This document shows positions 8,340 to 16,380 of a stretch of DNA of 42,392 nucleotides, piece by piece (positions within the stretch are counted from its first letter, which is position 1; the number at the start of each line of letters is the position of its first letter). This DNA is from an uncultured Bacteroidales bacterium. Lineage in GTDB: Bacteria > Bacteroidota > Bacteroidia > Bacteroidales > P3. The notes beneath the pieces were generated by a model. It did no database searches. It was not told the DNA's origin and saw only the letters and a list, made by a program, of their open reading frames with translations. The stretch lies in the NCBI GenBank assembly GCA_900318175.1, contig ONJQ01000031.1, positions 1 to 42,392 of the forward strand. The letters are read 5' to 3'. The translations under genes and the position numbers were made by a program.

Positions 8340-9173
8340 ATGGATACAGAAATTGTTCAACAGGAAGAGTTGGTCTCCCCCGAAATCATGGAGGCCATGG
8401 GCATCAGCCGCCCCGCCTTTGAGGAGGTGATGGGCATTATTGGCCGTATGCCGACTGTGCAGGAGTTGAGCACGCTGCTGGCCATGTGGGATGCCAACGG
8501 GAGGCAGCAGAGCCTCTACGGCTGGCTGAAGGGTCAGCACCATGTGGTGGAGAAACATGAATATCTCTATACTGGCACGGACACTGCACACAAGGAGATT
8601 CGCGAGCCCCGAGTGAAAGATTGTATATCGCTGGCTCACGAGGTGCTGGAGAACACGAAACCGTTGCCCATGGCGGAGGGACAAGTTCCGTTTGGCCGTA
8701 GCGAGTTACTTTACATGGTAGGAAATGTAAGCACCCAGTTCTTGGACTCGGAGTATGCCCGCCGTTGTCTGCACATCGTTGCGGACCCCGTGAAGATGGA
8801 AACGGTGGACGAGGATATAGCGTACCTGCGCCTGATACTGGGCAGCCTGTTGGCAGCGGAGGTGATCACATCGCTTTGGGCGGTGGGTGGCGGAGGCCTG
8901 TTTGCCACCCTTGTGCAGGGCTGCGGCGGAAGAGTGGGATTCGACATCCTCACCTGCCGGGAAATACGATTAGATGCCTTCCTTTTTGGCGAGGAGCAGG
9001 GACGCTTTGTGGTGTCGCTTCCGGAAAAGCAGGACGATTTTTTCCTGCTGAAAATGGACGAGGCACGGATAAACTGCTGCTTTCTTGGCCATGTGACTAA
9101 GGGCCGTCTGCTTGTAGACGACATGGACTACGGCGACATAAAAGGCTGGAGGATACGGAACAAAGAGGCGTAA
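8340..9173 (+). CDS. reduced PurL-like protein lacking the catalytic core
   Basis: A 277-residue protein resembling the two ends of phosphoribosylformylglycinamidine synthase (PurL). Residues 15-55 follow the PurL N-terminal pattern (LG.....E.....LGR.PT..EL...MW), but where PurL has its active-site SEHC segment this protein has DANGR. The C-terminal half (about 165-270) resembles the AIR-synthase C-terminal domain, with GGGGLFATL, GFDI, DAFLFGEEQGRFVVS and LGHVTKG segments. PurL is normally 730 residues or more, so the ATP- and substrate-binding middle is missing. Loss of catalysis and a scaffold or regulatory role are inferences. The ATG at 8340 is the only suitable start. No clear -7 box is visible upstream. 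I know no name for this small form. Confidence 0.68.
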   Translation: MDTEIVQQEELVSPEIMEAMGISRPAFEEVMGIIGRMPTVQELSTLLAMWDANGRQQSLYGWLKGQHHVVEKHEYLYTGTDTAHKEIREPRVKDCISLAHEVLENTKPLPMAEGQVPFGRSELLYMVGNVSTQFLDSEYARRCLHIVADPVKMETVDEDIAYLRLILGSLLAAEVITSLWAVGGGGLFATLVQGCGGRVGFDILTCREIRLDAFLFGEEQGRFVVSLPEKQDDFFLLKMDEARINCCFLGHVTKGRLLVDDMDYGDIKGWRIRNKEA

Positions 9174-9209
9174 GGAAAGAATAAGCCCCCACGTTTCAAA
9201 AAAAATGTG

Positions 9210-9217
9210 TATATTTG
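9210..9217 (+). promoter_or_regulatory. probable promoter of the TPR gene (-7 box only)
   Basis: TATATTTG matches the -7 consensus and follows an A8 tract, as at two other promoters in the window, but no TTG lies at the right distance upstream. The start codon is 46 bases downstream. Confidence 0.5.
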
Positions 9218-9263
9218 CACTTTCAAATGAATGTGATTTAAGTCGAATTAATCTGCAAGAATA

Positions 9264-9827
9264 ATGGATATTTTCAAGACATTGACGCCGGAAGCCATGG
9301 CTTCTGCCATCACAAGCCAGATGGAGCAACTGCTCACGAGTGGCTCGGACGATGTGGTAAGACTGCGCAAAGAGCTGGAGAAAACGCCCGACGACCCGGA
9401 GATATGGTTTGAACTGGGATTGTCGTTGAATCTGGCTGGGCTGCGCTATGAGGAGTTGGCTGTAAACCTGGCTGGAATCCAGTACGACATGGAACACAAG
9501 TCGGACGGTGGTGAGGAAGAGGAGGTGACGCTCCAAGTCAATGTCTCGGCGGGAAGACCCCTGTATCAGGATTCGCTTGCGGCTTTCGACAAAGTGCTGG
9601 AATTGAATCCAGACTACTATGGTGTGGCGTGCCAGAAAGGGGTCGTGTACGGTAATATGCACGACTTGGAGAATGCCGAAAGGTGCTACCTCAAGGCCTT
9701 GGAGGATGACGACGAGGATTTCACCGCTGCCTATTACCTGAGTCAGGTGTACGGCGAGATGGGGAAAACCGATTTGGCCGAGAAGTACCAGAGAATATCA
9801 GACGAGCTGAACGGCTCGGTGGAGTAG
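9264..9827 (+). CDS. tetratricopeptide-repeat protein
   Basis: A 187-residue cytoplasmic protein without signal peptide or membrane segment. TPR-like units are visible at about residues 42-72 (WFELGLSLNLAG), 100-135 (AAFDKVLELNPDYYGVACQKG) and 136-180 (AERCYLKALEDDDEDFTAAY and YGEMGKTDLAEKY). An acidic insert (residues about 80-88) separates the first from the later repeats. TPR proteins are interaction scaffolds, and the partner cannot be told from the sequence. It lies between the PurL-like gene and the BI-1 family gene, with a weak promoter in front, and the next gene begins 53 bases downstream. Confidence 0.85.
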   Translation: MDIFKTLTPEAMASAITSQMEQLLTSGSDDVVRLRKELEKTPDDPEIWFELGLSLNLAGLRYEELAVNLAGIQYDMEHKSDGGEEEEVTLQVNVSAGRPLYQDSLAAFDKVLELNPDYYGVACQKGVVYGNMHDLENAERCYLKALEDDDEDFTAAYYLSQVYGEMGKTDLAEKYQRISDELNGSVE

Positions 9828-9880
9828 GGGAGACCCTAATAAAAACGTAAAACAATATACATTTTATCGAATACAAAATA

Positions 9881-10579
9881 ATGGAACAAAGTAATTCACT
9901 CTCAATCTTCAGTGCACGTAAGGAAGAACGTCTCAATTCGGGCATAGGCGATCAGATTTCGACCCGTGCCTACAATGCTGTTATGCTGCTCACCCTCCTT
10001 TGGGGATTCTTTGTAAACGCCGTGATGGTGCAATATCTGACCGTTCCCGTCATGCACCTCTTTTCCCGCATCAGTCCGTTGTGGCTCTTTGTGGGGTACA
10101 TTGTCCTTGCCATCGCTGGCATATCCATCAGCGCCAAATCTACCAATCCTTGGATGAGTTTCTTGGGCTACAATCTGCTGGTGCTCCCCATCGGGGTGGT
10201 GCTTTGTCTGCTGCTGCCTGGCATCCCCGTGGCCATTGTAACCAAGGCCTTGCTGCTCACGGGCATTGTCACTGCAACCATGACGCTGCTCGGCTTGGTG
10301 GTGCCAAATGTCTTTATGGGAATGGGTCGCACCCTCTTCATCGCCTTGTTGGTGGGCATTGTGGCCGAGTTGGTGGCCACCTTCCTTTTCCACTATACGG
10401 GAGCCGCCTTCGATTGGCTTTTTGTCATCCTGTTCTCTGGCTATATCGGCTATGATGTGGCCAAATCGCAGGTCTTCCCCAAAACGGTGGACAATGCTGT
10501 CGACTGCGCCCTTGACATCTATCTCGACATCATCAACATCTTCATCCGGCTGCTCTCAATCCTCAGCCGCAGAGACTAA
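9881..10579 (+). CDS. Bax inhibitor-1/YccA family membrane protein
   Basis: A 232-residue integral inner-membrane protein with seven predicted hydrophobic segments between residues 30 and 230. The signature is at the C-terminus: GYIGYDVAKSQ, then a segment reading ALDIYLDIINIFIRLLSI, which is the conserved last helix and tail of BI-1/YccA (TMBIM) proteins. Family members are pH-sensitive calcium leak channels or interact with FtsH in protein quality control; which applies here is unknown. The soluble N-terminus of about 30 residues is typical of bacterial members. The gene follows the TPR gene by 53 bases, and the next gene has its own promoter. Confidence 0.9.
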   Translation: MEQSNSLSIFSARKEERLNSGIGDQISTRAYNAVMLLTLLWGFFVNAVMVQYLTVPVMHLFSRISPLWLFVGYIVLAIAGISISAKSTNPWMSFLGYNLLVLPIGVVLCLLLPGIPVAIVTKALLLTGIVTATMTLLGLVVPNVFMGMGRTLFIALLVGIVAELVATFLFHYTGAAFDWLFVILFSGYIGYDVAKSQVFPKTVDNAVDCALDIYLDIINIFIRLLSILSRRD

Positions 10580-10627
10580 AGGAAGCGTCGCCGTAGCGCG
10601 GTTTTCCCCTTGTGTGGCAATCTTTTC

Positions 10628-10657
10628 TTGCCATATCAAAAAAAATGTTTATATTTG
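10628..10657 (+). promoter_or_regulatory. promoter of methylmalonyl-CoA mutase gene
   Basis: TTG at 10628-10630 and TATATTTG at 10650-10657 are 19 bases apart, the ideal Bacteroidota spacing, with an A8 tract just before the -7 box. The ATG lies 42 bases downstream. Confidence 0.85.
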
Positions 10658-10699
10658 CAATCTGTGCATCAATGATAATAATGAAATAATTAGTTGATA

Positions 10700-12853
10700 A
10701 TGAGACCAGACTTTTCAAAAGTAGACTTTCGTGGGACGAAGGAAAACAAAGAATCCTTTGTCAAATGGGAGGAAGAGAATAATATCCAAAAGAGTTGGAA
10801 GACTCCCGAGCAAATCGATGTGAAGCCTGTTTATGGCAAGGCTGATTTGGCTGGCATGGAGCATCTGAACTATGCTGCCGGCATCGTGCCCTATCTGCGT
10901 GGCCCGTACAGCACCATGTATGTGATGCGTCCCTGGACCATCCGCCAGTATGCCGGTTTCTCCACCGCCGAGGAGTCCAACGCTTTCTACCGTCGTAACA
11001 TTGCCGCCGGTCAGAAGGGCTTGAGCTGCGCCTTCGACCTTGCCACCCATCGTGGCTACGACAGCGACCACGAGCGCGTGGTGGGCGATGTGGGTAAAGC
11101 CGGTGTTGCCGTTGATAGCATCCTCGACATGAAGATTCTTTTCGACCAGATTGACCTTGGCAAGATGTCCGTCTCCATGACCATGAACGGCGCCGTCCTG
11201 CCCATCCTTGCGTTCTACATCATCGCTGCCGAAGAGCAAGGCGTGCCCCAGGAACAGCTCCAAGGTACCATCCAGAACGACATTCTGAAGGAATTCATGG
11301 TTCGCAACACCTACATCTATCCCCCGCTGCCCTCCATGAAGATTATTGCCGACATCTTCGAGTACACCTCCCAGCACATGCCCAAATTCAACAGCATCTC
11401 TATTTCGGGCTACCACATGCAGGAGGCTGGTGCCACTGCCGACATCGAGCTGGCCTACACACTGGCCGACGGTCTTGAGTACCTCCGTGCCGGTATCAAT
11501 GCGGGCATGAGTGTTGACGACTTCGCTCCGCGCCTCAGCTTCTTCTGGGGAGTTGGCATGAACCACTTCATGGAAATCGCCAAGATGCGTGCCGCACGTA
11601 TGCTTTGGGCCAAGATTGTCAATCAGTTCAATCCCAAGAACCCCAAATCGCTTGCTCTGCGTACTCACAGCCAGACCTCTGGCTGGTCCCTCACCGAGCA
11701 GGATCCATTCAATAACGTGGCCCGCACCTGCATCGAGGCCATGGGAGCCGCTCTCGGACACACCCAGAGCCTCCACACCAATGCCCTCGACGAGGCTATT
11801 GCCCTTCCCACCGACTTCAGCGCCCGTATTGCCCGCAATACCCAGATCTATCTCCAGGAAGAGACCAACATTTGCCGCGTTGTCGACCCGTGGGCTGGCA
11901 GCTATTATGTCGAGACCCTCACCCATGAGATTGCTCACCGTGCTTGGGCTCACATCCAGGAAGTCGAAAAACTCGGCGGTATGGCCAAAGCAATTGAGAG
12001 CGGTATCCCCAAGATGCGTATCGAGGAGGCCAGTGCCCGCAAGCAGAGCCGTATCGACAGCAACGTGGATACTATTTTGGGTGTCAATAAATACCGTCTT
12101 GACCACGAAGACCCTATCGAGACTCTTGAGGTTGACAACACCGCTGTCCGCAAGGCTCAGATTGAGCGTCTTGCCAAGTTGCGCGCCGAGCGCAACAACG
12201 ACGATGTCCAGGCAGCCCTCAATGCCTTGACCGAGTGCGCCAAGAGCGGCAAGGGCAATCTGCTGGAGCTCTCCATCGATGCTGCCCGCAAGCGTGCATC
12301 GCTTGGCGAAATCAGTTATGCCCTCGAAAAGGTCTATGGCCGTTACAAAGCAAAAATCAATCTTATCAGCAACGTGTATAGTACTCAAACCAAGGACAGC
12401 GACAGCTTCAAGAAAGCCCAGTCCTTGACCGATGAATTTGCCAAACTCGAAGGCCGTCGTCCTCGTATCATGGTGGCCAAGATGGGTCAGGACGGACACG
12501 ACCGCGGCGCCAAGGTTGTAGCCACTGGCTATGCCGACCTCGGCTTTGATGTCGATATGGGTCCCCTCTTCCAGACCCCCGCAGAGGCCGCCAAACAAGC
12601 CGTCGAGAACGATGTCCATATCCTCGGTGTCAGCTCCCTCGCCGCTGGCCACAAGACCCTCGTGCCTCAGGTGATCGAAGAACTCAAGAAGCTGGGCCGT
12701 GAGGACATCATGGTTGTTGTGGGTGGTGTCATCCCACCGCAGGACTACGACTTCCTCTTCCAGGCCGGTGCAGCCTGCATCTTCGGCCCCGGAACGGTGA
12801 TCAGCGAAAGCGCCGTCAAGATGATGGAGCTACTAATCGCCTCTCGCAAGTAA
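10700..12853 (+). CDS. mutB: methylmalonyl-CoA mutase, large (B12-binding) subunit
   Basis: This enzyme interconverts succinyl-CoA and (R)-methylmalonyl-CoA using adenosylcobalamin, the key step of the succinate-propionate pathway used by many gut Bacteroidales. The N-terminal barrel carries the [11 protein letters not shown] segment with the active-site Tyr at residue 84, and the [11 protein letters not shown] and [10 protein letters not shown] segments. The C-terminal cobalamin domain has the DxHxxG motif (D598, H600, G603), supplying the histidine that ligates cobalt. I use the ATG at 10700 rather than the upstream TTG at 10694; the length is 717 residues, normal for the family. The small subunit gene (mutA), usually directly upstream, is absent: the upstream neighbour is the BI-1 gene. 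A promoter and a terminator make this a single-gene unit. Confidence 0.97.
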   Translation: MRPDFSKVDFRGTKENKESFVKWEEENNIQKSWKTPEQIDVKPVYGKADLAGMEHLNYAAGIVPYLRGPYSTMYVMRPWTIRQYAGFSTAEESNAFYRRNIAAGQKGLSCAFDLATHRGYDSDHERVVGDVGKAGVAVDSILDMKILFDQIDLGKMSVSMTMNGAVLPILAFYIIAAEEQGVPQEQLQGTIQNDILKEFMVRNTYIYPPLPSMKIIADIFEYTSQHMPKFNSISISGYHMQEAGATADIELAYTLADGLEYLRAGINAGMSVDDFAPRLSFFWGVGMNHFMEIAKMRAARMLWAKIVNQFNPKNPKSLALRTHSQTSGWSLTEQDPFNNVARTCIEAMGAALGHTQSLHTNALDEAIALPTDFSARIARNTQIYLQEETNICRVVDPWAGSYYVETLTHEIAHRAWAHIQEVEKLGGMAKAIESGIPKMRIEEASARKQSRIDSNVDTILGVNKYRLDHEDPIETLEVDNTAVRKAQIERLAKLRAERNNDDVQAALNALTECAKSGKGNLLELSIDAARKRASLGEISYALEKVYGRYKAKINLISNVYSTQTKDSDSFKKAQSLTDEFAKLEGRRPRIMVAKMGQDGHDRGAKVVATGYADLGFDVDMGPLFQTPAEAAKQAVENDVHILGVSSLAAGHKTLVPQVIEELKKLGREDIMVVVGGVIPPQDYDFLFQAGAACIFGPGTVISESAVKMMELLIASRK

Positions 12854-12866
12854 AGGCAACTCACAT

Positions 12867-12899
12867 AAAGTCTCGCCTTATGGCGAGACTTTCTTTTTT
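12867..12899 (+). terminator. terminator after mutB
   Basis: Arms AAAGTCTCGCC (12867-12877) and GGCGAGACTTT (12882-12892) pair perfectly around a TTAT loop and are followed by a T-rich tract. Confidence 0.95.
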
Positions 12900-12932
12900 C
12901 CCCATACCTCAACGCATACAATAGAGATTATC

Positions 12933-13799
12933 ATGTCAAATCTGTTCAAGAAAAAATGGGACGTGGCTTTTGTCAAAGGTGGAATTGATGCCCTTTTTGC
13001 CGACACCCCTTTCCAAGTCGTTATTGCCAAAAACCCCTTCAAGAACCATTGGTTTGCTGACCCGTTTGTTCTTGATGTCACCCCCGACAAGATTCTTCTT
13101 TTGGCCGAGGAGATGGACCAGTCAGCTCCCCAGCCCTACGGGCGGATTGCCAAGCTGACCATCGACAGGGCCTCCATGCGGATTGAGAAGTATGACATCA
13201 TCCTCGACACCGGAACCCATCTCAGCTTCCCCAACATCCTGCGCCAGGACGGCAAGGTGTATATCTATCCTGAGAACTGCCACCAAGGGAAGCTCAACCT
13301 CTATGAGTTCGACCCCGACACCAATGCCTTGACCCTTTTCCAGAGCATTTGCGACGATGCTGTCTGGGATGCCTCCATGACCGACTTTTTCGGCCACCGT
13401 CAGCTCCTCGGCAGCTATCAAGATGATTTCCATCTGGACATCTACGACTGGGACGAGACGAGTCTCAACTTCGTCCGTTCCCATTCCGACCTTTCCTCCA
13501 AGGCGGACAACCGTCTTGCCGGGCAGCCTTTTGCCTACAAGGGCAACTACTACTGCCCCACACAGGACTGCACCACCACCTATGGCGGCGGCGTGTGCAT
13601 CAAGAAGATGGTACTCCGAGATGGCAAGCTTGCCCTTGTGCCGGGCAAGGTGCTCACCCCGCCAGACCCCAAACGGTTCGAAGGCATGCATACCCTCAAC
13701 CAGTACAAGGGCGTTGTTGTCGTCGACCTTAAAAGCTGGCACGTCCCCCTGATGAGGACCCTCTATCAGAGCTATTGCTCACTTGTCAAGAAGAAGTAA
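12933..13799 (+). CDS. GINT1-N-like propeller protein, probable surface glycan role
   Basis: A 288-residue protein without signal peptide. Its sequence follows the pattern of the N-terminal domain of glucosamine inositolphosphorylceramide transferase 1 (GINT1_N), a five-bladed-propeller-like domain also found alone in bacterial polysaccharide loci. The pattern includes WFADPFVL (about residue 40), GRIAKL, HLSFPNIL followed by a strand and YPEN (about 93-112), WDASMTDFF (about 145), and RLAGQPF then YYCPTQDC...YGGG (about 195-220). These blocks resemble family GH43-like propellers, but no catalytic acid/base set can be named with confidence. It is followed after 48 bases by an ATP-grasp gene, and one terminator closes both. 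A role in modifying surface glycan or a nucleotide-sugar substrate is inferred. Confidence 0.72.
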   Translation: MSNLFKKKWDVAFVKGGIDALFADTPFQVVIAKNPFKNHWFADPFVLDVTPDKILLLAEEMDQSAPQPYGRIAKLTIDRASMRIEKYDIILDTGTHLSFPNILRQDGKVYIYPENCHQGKLNLYEFDPDTNALTLFQSICDDAVWDASMTDFFGHRQLLGSYQDDFHLDIYDWDETSLNFVRSHSDLSSKADNRLAGQPFAYKGNYYCPTQDCTTTYGGGVCIKKMVLRDGKLALVPGKVLTPPDPKRFEGMHTLNQYKGVVVVDLKSWHVPLMRTLYQSYCSLVKKK

Positions 13800-13847
13800 T
13801 CTTGTCCCTCCACTCCGCGAGGAGACAATCACCAAACCCATTTCACC

Positions 13848-14999
13848 ATGAAAAGAATCGAGGCCATTCCCGAAGTCAAACGCCACCTGCATATTGTGCT
13901 CTGTGGCGACAACATCAATGCTGTTTCCATCCTCCGCAGTCTTGGCGAAGTGGGGCTGCGCCCCACAGTCATCATGGTTGACGAGGGCCATGTGCCTCTG
14001 GTCTCCAAGTGCCGTTATGTGGGCAAACTGATCCAGACCAAATCCTTTGACGAAAGTCTGCAACAGCTCCTCAGCCTTGCCGACCCCCAGTGTCCGCCTT
14101 TTGTCTACACCAGCGACGACAATCACCAAAGCCTCATCGACCTCCACTACGACGAGCTCAAGCAGGGCTTCTACTTCTTCAATGCCGGTGAGGCGGGCCG
14201 CGTCACCTATTTCATGGACAAGAACAACATCTGTCTTGCCGCCAAGGAGTGCGGCTTTACCATTGCCGAGAGCGAAGTCCTCAAGCCCGGACAGCTCCCC
14301 CAGCACATCCACTATCCCGTCATCACCAAAACCCTCAACCCCTACGAGGATGGCTGGAAGCGCGACGTAGGCATCTACCACGACCCCGAATCGCTCGCCA
14401 AGGCCTACACCCAGATGGTCAGCAAAACCCTCTTGGTGCAGGAGTACATCGTCAAGAAGAACGAACTCTCCATGCAGGGCTTCTCCATCGATGCAGGCCG
14501 GATTGTCTACCTTCCCTTCAAGCGCCAGTATTTCCGTTTCACCGACAGCGCTTACGGCAGCTACTGCTATTATAAGACCTATCAGGATGACGACCTCTAC
14601 AACAAGATTGTCGCCTTGCTGCGCATGATTCGCTTCTCGGGCAACTTTGAGATTGAATTCCTCGAAAAACAGGATGGCAGCCTTGTCTTCCTCGAAATCA
14701 ATTTCCGCCACGCCCTTTCCAACTATGCCAGCACCATCGGAGGCATCAACCTCCCCTACGAGTGGGCCAAGGCCACCCTTCTCCACTCCGTCGACGGGCT
14801 CCACCCCACCAAGGACTACTTCACTGCCATCAACGAGTTCAAGGACTTCAACACCTTCGTCAAGTCCGGCAAAATCGGGCTCCTCCCTTGGCTCAAAGAC
14901 CTCGTCACTGCCGACAGCTATTACCTCTGGAACAAGCACGACCCCAAACCCCTCTTCTCCTTCTATCTTGGCAAGCTGACCCGCAAGCGTCGCAAATAG
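13848..14999 (+). CDS. ATP-grasp family ligase
   Basis: A 383-residue cytoplasmic enzyme of the ATP-grasp superfamily. The N-terminal Rossmann-like part (HIVLCGDNINAVSILRSLGE, residues 14-33) resembles the biotin-carboxylase-type pre-ATP domain. The central part has YPVITKTLNPYEDGWKRDVG (ATP-binding lysine region, about 155-175) and LLVQEYI. The C-terminal part has the metal-ligand motif FLEINFRHA (about 283), close to the E-x-N-x-R of the superfamily. ATP-grasp enzymes join a carboxylate to an amine or thiol through an acylphosphate; the substrates here are unknown. Members of this subgroup occur in polysaccharide loci, and the upstream propeller gene suggests a shared task in surface glycan decoration. 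This is an inference from context. Confidence 0.82.
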   Translation: MKRIEAIPEVKRHLHIVLCGDNINAVSILRSLGEVGLRPTVIMVDEGHVPLVSKCRYVGKLIQTKSFDESLQQLLSLADPQCPPFVYTSDDNHQSLIDLHYDELKQGFYFFNAGEAGRVTYFMDKNNICLAAKECGFTIAESEVLKPGQLPQHIHYPVITKTLNPYEDGWKRDVGIYHDPESLAKAYTQMVSKTLLVQEYIVKKNELSMQGFSIDAGRIVYLPFKRQYFRFTDSAYGSYCYYKTYQDDDLYNKIVALLRMIRFSGNFEIEFLEKQDGSLVFLEINFRHALSNYASTIGGINLPYEWAKATLLHSVDGLHPTKDYFTAINEFKDFNTFVKSGKIGLLPWLKDLVTADSYYLWNKHDPKPLFSFYLGKLTRKRRK

Positions 15000-15025
15000 C
15001 CTCTTCCTAACCCCTATCCTTGCCG

Positions 15026-15063
15026 CCATCGTGGGCTTCCCGCCCTCACGATGGTTTTTTTTT
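15026..15063 (+). terminator. terminator after the ATP-grasp gene
   Basis: Arms CCATCGTG (15026-15033) and CACGATGG (15047-15054), with an inner GGGC/GCCC pairing, are followed by nine T residues. Confidence 0.93.
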
Positions 15064-15139
15064 GCTTCTTCCAACACCTCCACTTATTTTATTTTTAAAA
15101 AATATACACTCAATATTATGCTATATCAAAAAAAAGTTG

Positions 15140-15147
15140 TAACTTTG
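15140..15147 (+). promoter_or_regulatory. promoter -7 box for the DUF177-rpmF unit
   Basis: TAACTTTG matches the -7 consensus, preceded by an A8 tract and followed by GCA as at other promoters here. No good TTG is seen upstream. The leader would be very short, about 10-16 bases. Confidence 0.6.
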
Positions 15148-15169
15148 CAAACTCAATACGAACGTGAAA

Positions 15170-15697
15170 ATGAAGCCTAAAGTCGATACTGTTGTCCAGT
15201 TTAGTGGCTTGAAGCCAGGAAGATATGAGTATGATTTTACTCTGGATAGCACCTTCTTTGAAGCGTTTCAAAACGACGAAATTAGGGAAGGAGAGGTCGA
15301 TTTTAAGGTCATTTTGGAGAAACGCGAGCGCATGTTGCTCTTCACTTTTTCCTTCAACGGCAAGGTGAAGTCCATTTGCGACCGCTGCTTGGGAGAGATT
15401 GAGGTGCCCGTTGAAGGCGAAGAGACCCTCTGCGTCAAATTCAGCGACACCGAGACCACCGACGAAGACGATGTCGTCTTCCTCCCTGAAAGCGCCTACA
15501 AGATTGACCTGGCTCAGTGGATGTACGAGTATGTCGTCGTGAGCATGCCCATGCAGCGGGTACACCCCGAGGGCCAGTGCGACAGCGAGATGCTCAAATA
15601 TATCTCCGACGAGCGTGTTGAAGACGAGGAACCCCTTCAGGACGAAGCCGACACCGACCCCCGTTGGGATGCACTCAAAAGCTTGTTAGAAAAATAA
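15170..15697 (+). CDS. DUF177 (YceD-like) protein
   Basis: A 175-residue acidic cytoplasmic protein of the DUF177/YceD family, which is nearly always encoded just before rpmF and has been linked to 23S rRNA accumulation in plants and bacteria. The family motif CDRCLGE lies at about residues 70-76, followed by the predicted strands EVPVEGEETL and an acidic region ending in DPRWDALKSLLEK, the conserved C-terminal segment. I chose the ATG at 15170; a GTG two codons earlier (15164) is possible. rpmF starts 21 bases downstream and is surely co-transcribed. Confidence 0.92.
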   Translation: MKPKVDTVVQFSGLKPGRYEYDFTLDSTFFEAFQNDEIREGEVDFKVILEKRERMLLFTFSFNGKVKSICDRCLGEIEVPVEGEETLCVKFSDTETTDEDDVVFLPESAYKIDLAQWMYEYVVVSMPMQRVHPEGQCDSEMLKYISDERVEDEEPLQDEADTDPRWDALKSLLEK

Positions 15698-15718
15698 ACA
15701 AATAAAAATAGTAATAAT

Positions 15719-15862
15719 ATGCCACATCCAAAACACAGATTCTCGCAGACTCGCACAGCGAAGCGCAGAACACACGACAGTTTGGAGAAAGCCCAGCTCA
15801 CCACGTGCAGCAATTGCGGCGCTCCTGTAATGTATCACCATGTATGCCCCGAGTGCGGGTAG
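15719..15862 (+). CDS. rpmF: 50S ribosomal protein L32, prematurely ended
   Basis: L32 is a small zinc-ribbon protein of the 50S subunit. The 47-residue product has the typical basic N-terminus (MPHPKHRFSQTRTAKRRTHD) and both Cys pairs: C30, C33, C43 and C46. It stops at TAG directly after CPECG. L32 of Bacteroidota usually continues for about 14 more residues, in the style YYRGKLAIEKEA. That tail survives in the +1 frame at 15861-15896 (AGC ... TAA), encoding SKLAIEKNVEQ. Compared with the expected tail, about eight bases are missing. The zinc site and rRNA-binding part remain, so the short form may still work. A sequencing or assembly error is the main alternative. Confidence 0.93.
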   Translation: MPHPKHRFSQTRTAKRRTHDSLEKAQLTTCSNCGAPVMYHHVCPECG

Positions 15863-15921
15863 CAAGTTAGCCATCGAAAAGAACGTCGAGCAATAAACTC
15901 CACGCCTTTTCGGGCAGCTTT

Positions 15922-15964
15922 AAGCGTGTGTCCCTCCTCACCGAAGGGCACACGCTTTCTTATT
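15922..15964 (+). terminator. terminator after rpmF
   Basis: AAGCGTGTGTCCCT (15922-15935) pairs with AGGGCACACGCTT (15945-15957), with one mismatched position, and a T-rich tract follows. The usual plsX-fabH genes after rpmF are not present here. Confidence 0.88.
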
Positions 15965-16026
15965 GTCCCTTGGATAGGATGCTCCCCTCGCCTTCCCTTT
16001 GGCAATGTTGGCAGGTGCCGGGACTA

Positions 16027-16380
16027 TGAGCAAAGGCCACCGCGTTACGGGTGACGCGGTGGCCTTTCTATTCTCCGGTGGCGCACGACCGCCGTGTGAT
16101 GGCTATTCTATCAGCAGTCTCTGTGTGGCGGTCCACTCGCTGGTGGTCAAGGTGACGATGTACGACCCTGCTGCCAGTCCGCGCGTGTCCATGCTGGCCG
16201 ACGTGCCGCAGAAGGTCATGCTGCGTACCCGCCGTCCGGCGGCGTCCATCACCGCCACGTCCACCGCCTTCCCTGTCGGCTCGGCAATTGTCACTGTCAC
16301 CGCCGTCCGTGCCGGATTGGGCGTCAGCGTGAACCGCGTCCTACCGTCGACGGCATCCACACCGTTGTGTTGTCCGCCGC
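16027..16380. repeat. long direct repeat, copy A (T9SS domain plus terminator)
   Basis: This stretch matches 17738-18091 at a constant offset of 1711 bases with roughly 95% identity by eye. It covers the terminator hairpin, the 3' end and the sorting-domain codons of the minus-strand surface protein gene. Most differences lie in the hairpin loop and at a few codons. Confidence 0.93.
16032..16067 (-). terminator. terminator of the T9SS surface protein gene
   Basis: A 13-bp perfect stem, AAAGGCCACCGCG (16032-16044) with CGCGGTGGCCTTT (16055-16067), lies 36 bases past the stop codon. The T tract is short on both strands, so termination efficiency is uncertain. Confidence 0.75.

Noticed and set aside
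8065-8430. 121-codon plus-strand ORF starting in the gap before the PurL-like gene
   Set aside because: It runs into the well-supported PurL-like gene in another frame, and its later part is a typical out-of-frame reading of that gene.
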